Positions 1 through 5,849 of a stretch of 9,396 nucleotides of DNA are shown here, piece by piece. This DNA comes from 2-12-FULL-43-11 sp035655355 (lineage in GTDB: Bacteria > Patescibacteriota > Minisyncoccia > UBA6257 > Colwellbacteraceae), in the NCBI GenBank assembly GCA_035655355.1, contig DASRUQ010000036.1, positions 1-9,396 on the forward strand, written 5' to 3'. The notes under the pieces were generated by a model. That model saw nothing but the letters and a program-made list of their open reading frames with translations, ran no database searches and was not told where the DNA came from. The first letter of the stretch is position 1. Each line of letters starts with the position of its first letter. The position numbers and the translations under genes are program-made.

Positions 1-307
1 GCGCACCGGCAGATCTAAGATTGTCGTAGATAGCGTAAGCGGCCACTAGCGACCTATCTTTCAAATCCCAAAGATACCAGCCAAAAAAGATGCCAATTAA
101 AAACAAGCCCAATGTTGACCATAATAGTGACTTTTTAAGAAAACGCAGTTTACTTTCTTGGACAATAAACTCTTTGCCAATAATTCCATGCTCCGGAGCG
201 AATGACTTCACTTCTTCATTTTTTAAAAACTCCCTTACTTTTACATCTCTAAGATGCTTCACGTCGGAAAGAACCGGATGAATATTTTTTCTAGATCGTG
301 GTTTCAT
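1..307 (-). CDS. Unrecognised single-pass membrane protein, N-terminal part (runs off left edge)
   Basis: An open frame starts at the ATG at 307 and runs to the window edge without a stop, giving 102 residues of N-terminus. I do not recognise the family. Residues 1-58 are charged and basic (start MKPRSRKNIHPVLSDVKHLR) and look cytoplasmic. A hydrophobic stretch at about residues 59-80, rich in Leu, Phe, Gly and Trp, is a convincing transmembrane helix and is followed by a polar segment (DLKDRS). The topology fits a single-pass protein with the N-terminus inside and a C-terminal part beyond the edge. There is no Shine-Dalgarno site. A TATAAT hexamer ends 8 nt before the ATG, so the mRNA may be leaderless. 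The gene follows the terminator of the 402-848 gene in the same direction but appears to be transcribed separately. Coding status is inferred from the long open frame, the clean TM helix and the promoter placement. Confidence 0.72.
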   Translation of the reverse strand, partial: MKPRSRKNIHPVLSDVKHLRDVKVREFLKNEEVKSFAPEHGIIGKEFIVQESKLRFLKKSLLWSTLGLFLIGIFFGWYLWDLKDRSLVAAYAIYDNLRSAGA

Positions 308-321
308 GCGTTTAAATTATA
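308..321 (-). promoter_or_regulatory. -10 box for a probably leaderless transcript
   Basis: TATAAT (321 to 316, minus strand) matches the sigma-70 -10 consensus exactly. It is followed by 8 nt and then the ATG at 307, so transcription would begin at or within a base or two of the start codon. I see no recognisable -35 box at 16-18 bp. Confidence 0.5.
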
Positions 322-368
322 TATTAGAAACATAACGAAAGCCTACAATTTCATATCGCCGGCAACTA

Positions 369-398
369 AAAAGCGGAGCCTATACAAGCTCCGCTTTT
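369..398 (-). terminator. Intrinsic terminator, bidirectional form, after the 402-848 gene
   Basis: An 11-bp perfect inverted repeat (AAAAGCGGAGC at 369-379, GCTCCGCTTTT at 388-398) has an 8-nt loop. On the minus strand it is followed by a run of T and begins 3 nt after the stop codon of the 402-848 gene. The plus strand also has T's (GTTTT) after the stem, so it could work both ways, but no plus-strand gene ends here. Confidence 0.85.
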
Positions 399-401
399 GT
401 T

Positions 402-848
402 TTAGGGCACGTCGACCGGTAAAGGTGGCCAAGTGGCGCCCATCCGTCTCCGTAGACTACGAGTAAACTCCGGCATTGGACTAGCCAAAACTTCGCAGGT
501 CATTTGCCTGTCCGTCGTCATCTTCTTAAAAAGCTGGATGGCGGCGGCGTTAGCTAAAGCCTCAAAGGCACGGTAGGCATAATCATCCTGACGGTAACAG
601 GCGCGGGCGCTACGAGCCGCGAACTTACCGAGCTTGAGAAGATACGACTCCCGAAGCTCCAACGACTTCTCTCCGCAGAACGAAGAAACGACGAAGATTG
701 CGACTTCTACCTTGTCCCGCTCGGGCAAGAAATTGTCACGGAAAATCTCTTTTAGAAGGTTAATCCATAACATTGGCTTCCCGAAACCCGACATACGTTC
801 ACTATTAATCTTGGAATTTAGCTGCCACTTCTTCAGTGAATGCTCCAT
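402..848 (-). CDS. Unrecognised small protein (148 aa), first member of the small-gene array
   Basis: I do not recognise this protein. It has 148 residues, begins MEHSLKKWQLNSKINSERMS and appears soluble. No signal peptide or membrane helix is evident. The middle (about residues 70-110) is predicted-helical and rich in Ala, Arg and Tyr (KFAARSARACYRQDDYAYRA). The C-terminus is basic then Pro-rich (SLRRRMGATWPPLPVDVP). There is no known catalytic motif. The ATG at 848 is supported by an AGGA about 8 nt upstream, the clearest Shine-Dalgarno site in the array. A strong promoter lies at 919-947 and a terminator directly after the stop, so the gene is its own transcription unit. It diverges from the 1067-1426 gene. 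Long open frame, SD, promoter and terminator together support a real gene. Its function is unknown. Confidence 0.75.
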   Translation of the reverse strand: MEHSLKKWQLNSKINSERMSGFGKPMLWINLLKEIFRDNFLPERDKVEVAIFVVSSFCGEKSLELRESYLLKLGKFAARSARACYRQDDYAYRAFEALANAAAIQLFKKMTTDRQMTCEVLASPMPEFTRSLRRRMGATWPPLPVDVP

Positions 849-918
849 ATTACTGTTCCTATCCTTATATATTCGGACGGGAATTAAATTAAGCTGTTAA
901 TGTGCGACCTGAACCCCA

Positions 919-947
919 TTAATACAATGAAATAGCCATATTGTCAA
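919..947 (-). promoter_or_regulatory. Sigma-70-type promoter for the 402-848 gene
   Basis: On the minus strand there is an exact TTGACA (947-942), a 17-bp spacer and TATTAA (924-919, 4 of 6 matches). The predicted start near 912 gives a leader of about 63 nt. It lies back to back with the promoter at 962-990, with only 14 bp between the two -35 boxes. Confidence 0.75.
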
Positions 948-961
948 CCATGATTCTTCCT

Positions 962-990
962 TTGACATTTCGCCTTTTTTGTTGTATAGT
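962..990 (+). promoter_or_regulatory. Sigma-70-type promoter for the 1067-1426 gene
   Basis: An exact TTGACA (962-967), a 17-bp spacer and TATAGT (985-990, 5 of 6 matches) form a strong promoter. The predicted start is near 997, leaving a leader of about 70 nt before the ATG at 1067. Confidence 0.82.
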
Positions 991-1066
991 CTAAATATCC
1001 TGAATAAGGATGATGGTTATTTAATAATTAATCGCAGTTAGTCCAAAAGATTAATTGCCACATTGT

Positions 1067-1426
1067 ATGGCTACATCGCAGAAAGCCATCCGCAGCAGGT
1101 GGTTTGAGCTTCGGCAGACGATTCACAACGAGATAGTTTTTCGCAAGAATCCTCTTCTCTGGAGCCAACTTATCCTTAATATCGTGAGTAATAATTCCAG
1201 ATTTCCCGTCAAATACAAATGGCCGATGATCCACGTGGTCATCGAAGAGTTTGAAAAGACTTCCATAAGTCACTTTGACTCGGATTATCTCGGTAAGATG
1301 TACCACGATGCCTCTATAAGGCAGTACCAAGGATATGGGAGAAAAGCTGTGTATCTGAGAAATGGCTTTCGAAGCCTTCTCTCGGAAGTCGAAGACAGGC
1401 TTAATAATATGCCTGGCATCGGTTAA
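1067..1426 (+). CDS. Unrecognised small basic protein (119 aa), second member of the small-gene array
   Basis: I do not recognise this protein. From the ATG at 1067 it has 119 residues and begins MATSQKAIRSRWFELRQTIH. A TTG at 1055 in the same frame would add four residues, but nothing favours it. It is basic, rich in aromatic residues (WPMIHVV, YQGYGRKAVY), without membrane segments or a signal peptide, and probably mixed alpha/beta. No convincing Shine-Dalgarno site precedes the start. The leader holds an AT-rich patch at 1020-1032 instead. A strong promoter (962-990) and a terminator (1477-1504) make it a monocistronic unit. A 100-codon frame on the opposite strand covers part of it, but has no matching promoter or terminator, so I take the plus frame as the gene. 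Function unknown. Confidence 0.68.
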   Translation: MATSQKAIRSRWFELRQTIHNEIVFRKNPLLWSQLILNIVSNNSRFPVKYKWPMIHVVIEEFEKTSISHFDSDYLGKMYHDASIRQYQGYGRKAVYLRNGFRSLLSEVEDRLNNMPGIG

Positions 1427-1476
1427 CCCTCACTGGGTTTACCCACTTAATTCCCGCGCCAAGCCGCGTGTGACGT

Positions 1477-1504
1477 AAAAGAGAGCTCTAACAGGCTCTC
1501 TTTT
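1477..1504 (+). terminator. Intrinsic terminator after the 1067-1426 gene
   Basis: A 10-bp perfect inverted repeat (AAAAGAGAGC at 1477-1486, GCTCTCTTTT at 1495-1504) has an 8-nt loop and ends in TTTT. A smaller hairpin (AACCC/GGGTT, 1425-1439) sits on the stop codon about 40 nt earlier and could help stop transcription or protect the 3' end. Confidence 0.85.
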
Positions 1505-1538
1505 CAATTCATCATAAGCTGAATCTCATTTATTCGCT

Positions 1539-1567
1539 TTGACAAATGACGAATTATGTGGTATATT
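1539..1567 (+). promoter_or_regulatory. Extended sigma-70-type promoter for the 1679-2158 gene
   Basis: An exact TTGACA (1539-1544), a 17-bp spacer and TATATT (1562-1567, 5 of 6) form the promoter. A TG one base before the -10 box (1559-1560) gives an extended -10. The predicted start is near 1574. Confidence 0.85.
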
Positions 1568-1573
1568 TCAAAA

Positions 1574-1678
1574 ACTTGGGTTCTCCCCCAAGGGTCAAGA
1601 CGTAAGAAACGGACATCCGTATGGGGTCCGCAGTCGTAGGCTATTAGGTTCTTTAATAAGCTAATTAACGTAAATCGT
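1574..1678 (+). promoter_or_regulatory. Structured ~105-nt leader of the 1679-2158 gene
   Basis: The leader is long for this window. A hairpin (CTTGGG at 1575-1580, CCCAAG at 1587-1592, 6-nt loop) starts within 1-2 nt of the predicted 5' end. A second possible stem (CGGAC at 1610-1614 with GTCCG at 1626-1630) follows. Nearer the ATG is an AT-rich stretch at 1653-1670. No riboswitch class is recognisable. The 5'-end hairpin could protect the mRNA from decay, which is inference. Confidence 0.4.
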
Positions 1679-2158
1679 ATGACAAAAACCAAGAGACCGT
1701 CTCCCGTTCGCGCTATGAGTCGCACTGATCGCTTTGTATGCCGACAGACCAAATGCATTGTCATTAGGTCTGAGCGGACCATTCAGAGCCTCAGTAGCCG
1801 TAAGGTCAAGGACGTCAGTCTCTGGCTCGCAGTCTGGAAAGATTCTTTGAATCTTCCGACGACAGACAGAGACAAAATACAGATGCTCCTCATCTCTAAG
1901 ATGAAGGACATCCCATTCTCGGGTAAGACCGGACATCTCCTCTTTAATGAGGGGTTCTGCAAAGGTCTGGGTCGCCGGCTCATGTGGCTAGGCGCTCATA
2001 TTTTTGAGAAGTCCATCGGACGCCGTAGAAAGCGCCAGATCCACGACTACCGGGTTCTCCAAGGCATGACACTGCAACTCGTTGACCCCAACGGGCTAAG
2101 TGGTCTATCGGAAGAAGATAGCCGCGTAAGAGAGATTCTTAACACGGCTAAGAAGTAG
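1679..2158 (+). CDS. Unrecognised small, strongly basic protein (159 aa), third member of the small-gene array
   Basis: I do not recognise this protein. It has 159 residues, begins MTKTKRPSPVRAMSRTDRFV and is highly basic, with a dense patch at about residues 113-120 (IGRRRKRQ) that could contact nucleic acid, although this is only a guess from charge. The N-terminal 50 residues are Lys/Arg/Ser-rich and probably flexible. The middle (about 75-110) is Gly-containing and hydrophobic (GKTGHLLFNEGFCKGLGRRL), but the GKT here is not part of a proper Walker A motif. The C-terminus is acidic then Lys-ended. No TM helix is apparent. The ATG at 1679 is the only sensible start, since an in-frame stop lies about 40 nt upstream. 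There is no SD. Promoter, long leader and terminator make it a single-gene unit. Function unknown. Confidence 0.72.
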   Translation: MTKTKRPSPVRAMSRTDRFVCRQTKCIVIRSERTIQSLSSRKVKDVSLWLAVWKDSLNLPTTDRDKIQMLLISKMKDIPFSGKTGHLLFNEGFCKGLGRRLMWLGAHIFEKSIGRRRKRQIHDYRVLQGMTLQLVDPNGLSGLSEEDSRVREILNTAKK

Positions 2159-2175
2159 CCTAACCGCGCTTCACG

Positions 2176-2203
2176 AAACTCGCAGGCCCACGCTTGCGAG
2201 TTT
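2176..2203 (+). terminator. Intrinsic terminator after the 1679-2158 gene
   Basis: A 9-bp perfect inverted repeat (AAACTCGCA at 2176-2184, TGCGAGTTT at 2195-2203) with a 10-nt loop runs into more T's (TTTTTAGTTTT), 17 nt after the stop codon. Confidence 0.85.
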
Positions 2204-2224
2204 TTAGTTTTCGCAGTCATTAAG

Positions 2225-2253
2225 TTGACACTAAGGCCTAATTATGGTAACAT
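2225..2253 (+). promoter_or_regulatory. Extended sigma-70-type promoter for the 2354-2737 gene
   Basis: An exact TTGACA (2225-2230), a 17-bp spacer and TAACAT (2248-2253, 4 of 6) form the promoter, with a TG one base before the -10 (2245-2246). The predicted start near 2260 gives a leader of about 94 nt. The leader contains a TCTCG/CGAGA hairpin (2323-2340) about 13 nt before the ATG. Confidence 0.75.
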
Positions 2254-2353
2254 TGCCAAATCCCTCTGAATAAGTCGAAAATTCACCGGGTTAATCGTTC
2301 ATTAATAGTTTAATTTAAAGCGTCTCGGATAGTAACGAGAAGCTTCGATTATT

Positions 2354-2737
2354 ATGTTCAAGAAATGTCTTACTTTGCACAATCTTCTGGAGCGTGCAAG
2401 GAGCATTATTAGCGGAGGTTTCATAGCTTCGGCTCATGAGATCCTCGAGGTGTCAGCGCACCTTAAGTTCTTCCCCGCCCAACGTAACCTGCGCAAGCAG
2501 CTCGTTGGCCTGGCTTATGCCAAACTGTCGAAGGATAATCATGCCGATTTCGGCACGTATTTAACTCTCTACAGGCAGGCCCTTGAGCTCTACATCTTCG
2601 ACAAGGAGTACAATCCTCGGATTGCTTACTTCGCCGCGAGACAGATGCAGCGCTTAAGCACCAAAGCCGGCAAGTACTCCCGTAAAACGGAGCAATGCCT
2701 GAAGGATCTTCGAAGGGCAGGCGTCGCTATCGCATAA
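2354..2737 (+). CDS. Unrecognised small helical protein (127 aa), fourth member of the small-gene array
   Basis: I do not recognise this protein. It has 127 residues, begins MFKKCLTLHNLLERARSIIS, and reads as an all-helical basic protein. It has repeated helix-like blocks (HNLLERARSII, SAHEILEVSAHL, LRKQLVGLAYAKL, YLTLYRQALELYIF, YFAARQMQRLS, CLKDLRRAGVAIA) faintly reminiscent of helical-repeat folds, though no TPR consensus fits. There is no signal peptide or membrane helix. Only a weak GAGAAG lies 11 nt before the ATG. Its own promoter (2225-2253) and a terminator (2765-2796) shared with the convergent secA make it monocistronic. It marks the right border of the small-gene array. Function unknown. 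Confidence 0.75.
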   Translation: MFKKCLTLHNLLERARSIISGGFIASAHEILEVSAHLKFFPAQRNLRKQLVGLAYAKLSKDNHADFGTYLTLYRQALELYIFDKEYNPRIAYFAARQMQRLSTKAGKYSRKTEQCLKDLRRAGVAIA

Positions 2738-2764
2738 TTATCAATTACAGTGCCTAAGGGCACA

Positions 2765-2796
2765 AAAATACCACTCTATAATTAGGGTGGTATTTT
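2765..2796. terminator. Bidirectional terminator between the 2354-2737 gene and secA
   Basis: A 10-bp perfect inverted repeat (AAAATACCAC at 2765-2774, GTGGTATTTT at 2787-2796) can extend inward by a G-U and a C-G pair. T-rich tails follow on both strands, so it serves the convergent small gene and secA. A separate small hairpin (GTGCC/GGCAC, 2750-2763) precedes it on the plus side. Confidence 0.85.
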
Positions 2797-2817
2797 AATT
2801 TTAAATTACTACTTTAA

Positions 2818-5328
2818 CTATTTACCGTGACATTTCTTATATTTTTTGCCACTCCCGCAAGGACAGGCGTCATTGCGTCCCACGTCTTTAAACTCAACTT
2901 TTTGGGGCTGAATTGCCCGTGTAGATGTCTCCACTTGAGGCAACTTCTCCAGCTTAAAAACATTTATAAAGGCCCACGATTCAAAAGTCGCGTTCATAGT
3001 ATCGAAGAGAATCCTGCCTTCCCTGCGGTATTCAACCAGCGGGTCCTTCTGTCCATAAGCCCGGAGCCTGACAGACTCTACCAGAGCCTCAATGTCTTCT
3101 AAGTGATTCATCCAGAAGAAATCCAAGACACTCAAGGCCTGAATTCTCACGGCATTCAAATTTTCGTGGCTACGCAGCCTCTTACCAATCTCTTCCCTAG
3201 CCTCTTCTAGGCTCTTCGCCGCGAGCCCCCCTTCTTTCAAAGCTTTCTCCATTTCTTCGTGAGACAACTCTGACTTGGCTATCTTATCCAAATAATTCAG
3301 CATCACCTCCCCCAAGAATGAAATTAGATCGTCTTTATCTATGGCATTCAAAACTCTCTGCCGTTTGGCGTAAAAATTTAAGCGCTGTTTATTCAAGATA
3401 TCGTCGTAATCCAATAAATGTTTACGCATATCAAAATTGAAACCTTCAATCTTACCCTGTGCTTGAGAGACAGAACGGGAAACCAACTTATTTTCTATCG
3501 GCACATCGGCGGGTAAATCAAATCTCTCCATCATGTTCTTAATCCTGTCTCCGCCAAAGATCCTCAAGAGATCATCCTCCAAAGACAAAAAGAATTGAGA
3601 AGAACCAGGATCTCCCTGACGTCCGCTGCGACCTCGGAGCTGGTTGTCTATACGTCTCGCTTCATGACGTTCTGTGCCGATAACATGAAGTCCGCCGGCG
3701 TTTTTTACTTTCTCCGCTTGTTCCGGAACCGGCGGATTACCACCCAAGATGATGTCCACGCCACGGCCAGCCATGTTAGTAGCAACAGTCACGGCTCCCT
3801 CCCTGCCCGCTTGGGCGATAATCTGACCTTCTCTCTCGTGGTTTTTAGCATTAAGCACTTCGTGGGACACGCCCTCAGCTTTAAGATAATTGGAAAGAAT
3901 TTCGTTTTTCTCTATAGAAACAGTACCTATTAAGACCGGCTGACCCGACTCATTCTTTTTCTTAACTTCACGAGCTATAGCTTTATATTTAGCATCCAAA
4001 TCCTTATAAATGCCATCCGACACATCTTTCCTGACATTAGGCCTGTTAGTCGGAACAGTAACTACTTCTAAACCATAAACTTTGTGGAACTCTTCAGCTG
4101 AAGTCTGGGCAGTCCCCGTCATACCGGAAATCTTTTTATAAAGACGAAAATAATTCTGAATAGTAATTTGAGCCAGAGTCTTAGTCTCGTCCTGAATCTT
4201 AACTCCTTCTTTGGCTTCCACGGCTTGATGTATCCCAACTGACCAACGCCTGCCTACCATTAATCTTCCTGTAAACTGGTCTACAATAACGACTTCTCCG
4301 TCTCTCACCACATAATCCCTGTCACGCAAGAAAAGCGCCTTAGCTTTAAGACACGCCTCCAGATAGTGGACTAAGCGCAAGTTCTCCATGCTGTAGATAT
4401 TTTTAACGCCAATAAGCATCTCAACTTTATTGATACCTTCATCAGTTATGCTTACCGACTTTAATTTCTCGTCAGTCACATAATCCTCTCCTTCCTGAAG
4501 CCTGCCGGCCGCTCTCGTAAAAGTTTTATAAAACTCAGACGATTCCCTGTCCGCCATGGAAATGATAAGAGGCGTGCGGGCTTCGTCTATTAAAATAGAG
4601 TCTACTTCGTCTATGATGGCGTAGTTTAAACCTCTTTGGACTTGCCCGGTTATGTCCTGAGCTAGATTGTCTCTTAAATAATCAAAACCGAATTCGTGGT
4701 TAGTCCCATAAGTTATATCGGCCGTATAGGCTTCGCGCCTCGTAATGGGCCTCAGGAAATCGGTCTGTACCAAGAAACTTCCGGTAGTATCCCTTTCTTT
4801 GTCTATTAGAGCTTCTCCATCCTGGGGAATCTTGAAGGCTGGATCATAAAGGAAAGCCCCTTCGTGAACCAAGCAGGCTACTTTGAGACCTAAAAAATCA
4901 TAAACCTGACCCATCCAAACGGCATCTCTTTTAGCCAGATACTCATTAACTGTAATAATATGGACCCCCTTACCGGTAAGAGCATTAAGATAAATCGGGG
5001 CGGTAGAAGAAAGTGTTTTCCCTTCACCGGTAGACATCTCCGCTATCTCACCGCGGTGTAGAACTATGCCTCCCCATAACTGGACATCGTAATGCCTCTG
5101 TCCGAGTGTTCGCCTCGCCGCTTCCCGGACTAAAGCGAAAGCTTTAGGAAGGTACTTATCCAACTCTCCATCTTTCGTAATATATTCTTTGATGGCCAAA
5201 CTTTCCTTTTTAAGTTCGTCATCGGGCAGTTCCTTAATCCCAGCCTCTAAGGCGTTTATTTCATCAATCTGCGGAGGGCGAGGACTACTATAAGAACCGA
5301 ATAGGTTCTTTAAAAACTCAGGGAACAT
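2818..5328 (-). CDS. secA: SecA, preprotein translocase ATPase subunit
   Basis: SecA is the ATP-driven motor that pushes unfolded preproteins through the SecYEG channel. It cycles between cytoplasm and membrane. The 836-residue product is full length and close to the Bacillus size. Visible motifs: Walker A (MSTGEGKT, 98-105); Walker B/DEAD equivalent (DEVDSILIDEARTP, 240-253); TYGTNHEFGFDYLRDN (206-221); second nucleotide-binding domain with TNMAGRGVDIILGG (517-530); motif VI around QLRGRSGRQGDPGSSQFF (563-580); helical scaffold/wing region (about 620-795); and a C-terminal SEC-C zinc motif with Cys822, Cys824, Cys833 and His834. Between LGL (146-148) and RREAY (197-201) there are 48 residues, against about 13 in E. 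coli SecA. The start at 5328 has no SD and lies 7 bp after the hpf stop, so expression probably depends on hpf transcription and translational coupling. Identification is certain. Confidence 0.99.
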   Translation of the reverse strand: MFPEFLKNLFGSYSSPRPPQIDEINALEAGIKELPDDELKKESLAIKEYITKDGELDKYLPKAFALVREAARRTLGQRHYDVQLWGGIVLHRGEIAEMSTGEGKTLSSTAPIYLNALTGKGVHIITVNEYLAKRDAVWMGQVYDFLGLKVACLVHEGAFLYDPAFKIPQDGEALIDKERDTTGSFLVQTDFLRPITRREAYTADITYGTNHEFGFDYLRDNLAQDITGQVQRGLNYAIIDEVDSILIDEARTPLIISMADRESSEFYKTFTRAAGRLQEGEDYVTDEKLKSVSITDEGINKVEMLIGVKNIYSMENLRLVHYLEACLKAKALFLRDRDYVVRDGEVVIVDQFTGRLMVGRRWSVGIHQAVEAKEGVKIQDETKTLAQITIQNYFRLYKKISGMTGTAQTSAEEFHKVYGLEVVTVPTNRPNVRKDVSDGIYKDLDAKYKAIAREVKKKNESGQPVLIGTVSIEKNEILSNYLKAEGVSHEVLNAKNHEREGQIIAQAGREGAVTVATNMAGRGVDIILGGNPPVPEQAEKVKNAGGLHVIGTERHEARRIDNQLRGRSGRQGDPGSSQFFLSLEDDLLRIFGGDRIKNMMERFDLPADVPIENKLVSRSVSQAQGKIEGFNFDMRKHLLDYDDILNKQRLNFYAKRQRVLNAIDKDDLISFLGEVMLNYLDKIAKSELSHEEMEKALKEGGLAAKSLEEAREEIGKRLRSHENLNAVRIQALSVLDFFWMNHLEDIEALVESVRLRAYGQKDPLVEYRREGRILFDTMNATFESWAFINVFKLEKLPQVETSTRAIQPQKVEFKDVGRNDACPCGSGKKYKKCHGK

Positions 5329-5335
5329 TTATTTA

Positions 5336-5647
5336 TTAAATATGTTTTTCTTTATACTTCTCAATCTCACGCTTGAGCTTATCCTTAACGGCATCTATAG
5401 CGGCGTAAGCATCATCTGTATCTTCTTCGGCCCGAAGCACTTCATGGGGCAAGTCCAGATTAGCGTCAACGTGGAAGACATCTCCATGTATGTGGTGCCT
5501 CGTTGACCTGCCTACCTCCACTCTAGCTTGTATAGAGTCATGCCGGAGGCTCCCTAACGGCCTGTCTAAATCATTAAACTTCTCTTCTATATAGGCTTTT
5601 AAGGCTGGGGTTAAATCTATGTCGGTGGCTTTAATAATAACTTTCAT
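5336..5647 (-). CDS. hpf: Ribosome hibernation-promoting factor, short HPF/RaiA (YfiA) type
   Basis: This protein binds the 30S decoding region and silences or stores ribosomes when growth stops. From the ATG at 5647 it is 103 residues, matching the short HPF/RaiA class. It lacks the C-terminal dimerisation domain of long HPF. The N-terminus MKVIIKATDIDLTPALKAYI aligns with the family start, and the C-terminal helix with DDAYAAIDAVKDKLKREIEK is characteristic. An in-frame ATG at 5656 and a TTG at 5683 would lengthen it. I prefer 5647 because homologues start there and because TATAAT (5660-5655) overlaps the upstream ATG and lies 7 nt before this one, giving a leaderless mRNA. secA follows 7 bp later. 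The hpf-secA order is also known from Bacillus and relatives, so this operon links translation dormancy with export. Confidence 0.95.
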   Translation of the reverse strand: MKVIIKATDIDLTPALKAYIEEKFNDLDRPLGSLRHDSIQARVEVGRSTRHHIHGDVFHVDANLDLPHEVLRAEEDTDDAYAAIDAVKDKLKREIEKYKEKHI

Positions 5648-5654
5648 ATCTACC

Positions 5655-5683
5655 ATTATATTAACCCCAAGCCCCAAAAGCAA
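5655..5683 (-). promoter_or_regulatory. Promoter for hpf-secA, leaderless type
   Basis: TATAAT (5660-5655) is an exact -10 box, 7 nt before the ATG at 5647. At exactly 17 bp upstream lies TTGCTT (5683-5678), a weak -35 sharing only TTG. The -35 overlaps the 3' edge of the preceding terminator stem. Confidence 0.6.
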
Positions 5684-5716
5684 AGTCCCCGCCGGATTGC
5701 TCCGTGGGGACTTTGC
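5680..5716 (-). terminator. Intrinsic terminator after the Lys-rich peptide gene
   Basis: An 11-bp perfect inverted repeat (GCAAAGTCCCC at 5680-5690, GGGGACTTTGC at 5706-5716) has an inner 4-bp stem (CGGA/TCCG with a TTGC tetraloop). On the minus strand TTTT follows. On the plus strand GCTTTTT follows. It separates the Lys-rich gene from hpf. Confidence 0.75.
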
Positions 5717-5733
5717 GCTTTTTCGAGAAAGCC

Positions 5734-5747
5734 TGCCTGCGCAGGCA
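5734..5747. repeat. 14-bp perfect palindrome TGCCTGCGCAGGCA
   Basis: TGCCTGC and its exact complement meet without a loop, 5 bp after the stop of the Lys-rich gene and just before the terminator. It is GC-rich in an AT-rich gap. It resembles short dispersed palindromes seen in many Patescibacteria contigs. That is an impression from memory and is not checked. Only one copy is present in this window. Confidence 0.45.
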
Positions 5748-5752
5748 TGAGC

Positions 5753-5842
5753 TTATCTCTTTCTCTTGGAAGTCTTCTTAGCTTTTTTCTTAGAAGCCTT
5801 CTTGGTGGTCTTCTTAGCTTTCTTAGCTTTTTTCTTGGCCAT
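5753..5842 (-). CDS. Tiny Lys/Ala-rich histone-H1-like peptide (29 aa)
   Basis: The ATG at 5842 opens a 29-residue peptide made almost only of Lys, Ala, Thr, Ser and Arg. It starts MAKKKAKKAKKTTKKASKKK and ends KRKR, with 16 Lys and 2 Arg and no acidic residue. The composition matches the tails of bacterial histone-H1-like proteins and the short Lys-rich peptides common in compact genomes. DNA or RNA binding is likely but inferred from charge alone. There is no SD. TATCAT ends 7 nt before the ATG, so the mRNA may be leaderless. A terminator (5680-5716) follows, making it its own unit unless murB transcripts read through. The Lys codons mix AAA and AAG rather than forming a simple tract, which argues that the frame is selected. 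The gene is short enough for automatic callers to miss. Confidence 0.75.
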   Translation of the reverse strand: MAKKKAKKAKKTTKKASKKKAKKTSKRKR

Positions 5843-5849
5843 TGTTTTT

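Noticed and set aside
90..466. Short plus-strand frames over the left-edge gene and the first terminator
   Set aside because: They cover a terminator hairpin and the antisense of a better-supported gene with a clear TM helix.
634..900. 88-codon plus-strand frame opposite the 402-848 gene
   Set aside because: No promoter or SD in that direction. The minus frame has SD, promoter and terminator.
1010..1024. Five-codon leader frame ATG ATG GTT ATT TAA in the leader of the 1067-1426 gene
   Set aside because: Too short, and its AAGG is too close to the ATG to act as a ribosome site. Probably chance.
1028..1330. 100-codon frame on the minus strand opposite the 1067-1426 gene
   Set aside because: It has no promoter or terminator in its own direction, while the plus frame is bracketed by both.
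1504..1983. Three overlapping minus-strand frames across the 1679-2158 gene
   Set aside because: They overlap one another in different frames, and one runs over the plus-strand promoter and leader. None has its own signals.
402..2796. Integron cassette array
   Set aside because: No attC-type imperfect palindromes, no integrase, genes are in both orientations, and each has its own promoter, unlike typical promoterless cassettes.
2827..3933. Plus-strand frames within secA
   Set aside because: Antisense shadows of an unambiguous SecA coding region.
5648..5683. Longer HPF start at TTG 5683 or ATG 5656
   Set aside because: Both lie upstream of or inside the predicted -10 box, and family members begin at the MKVIIK position.
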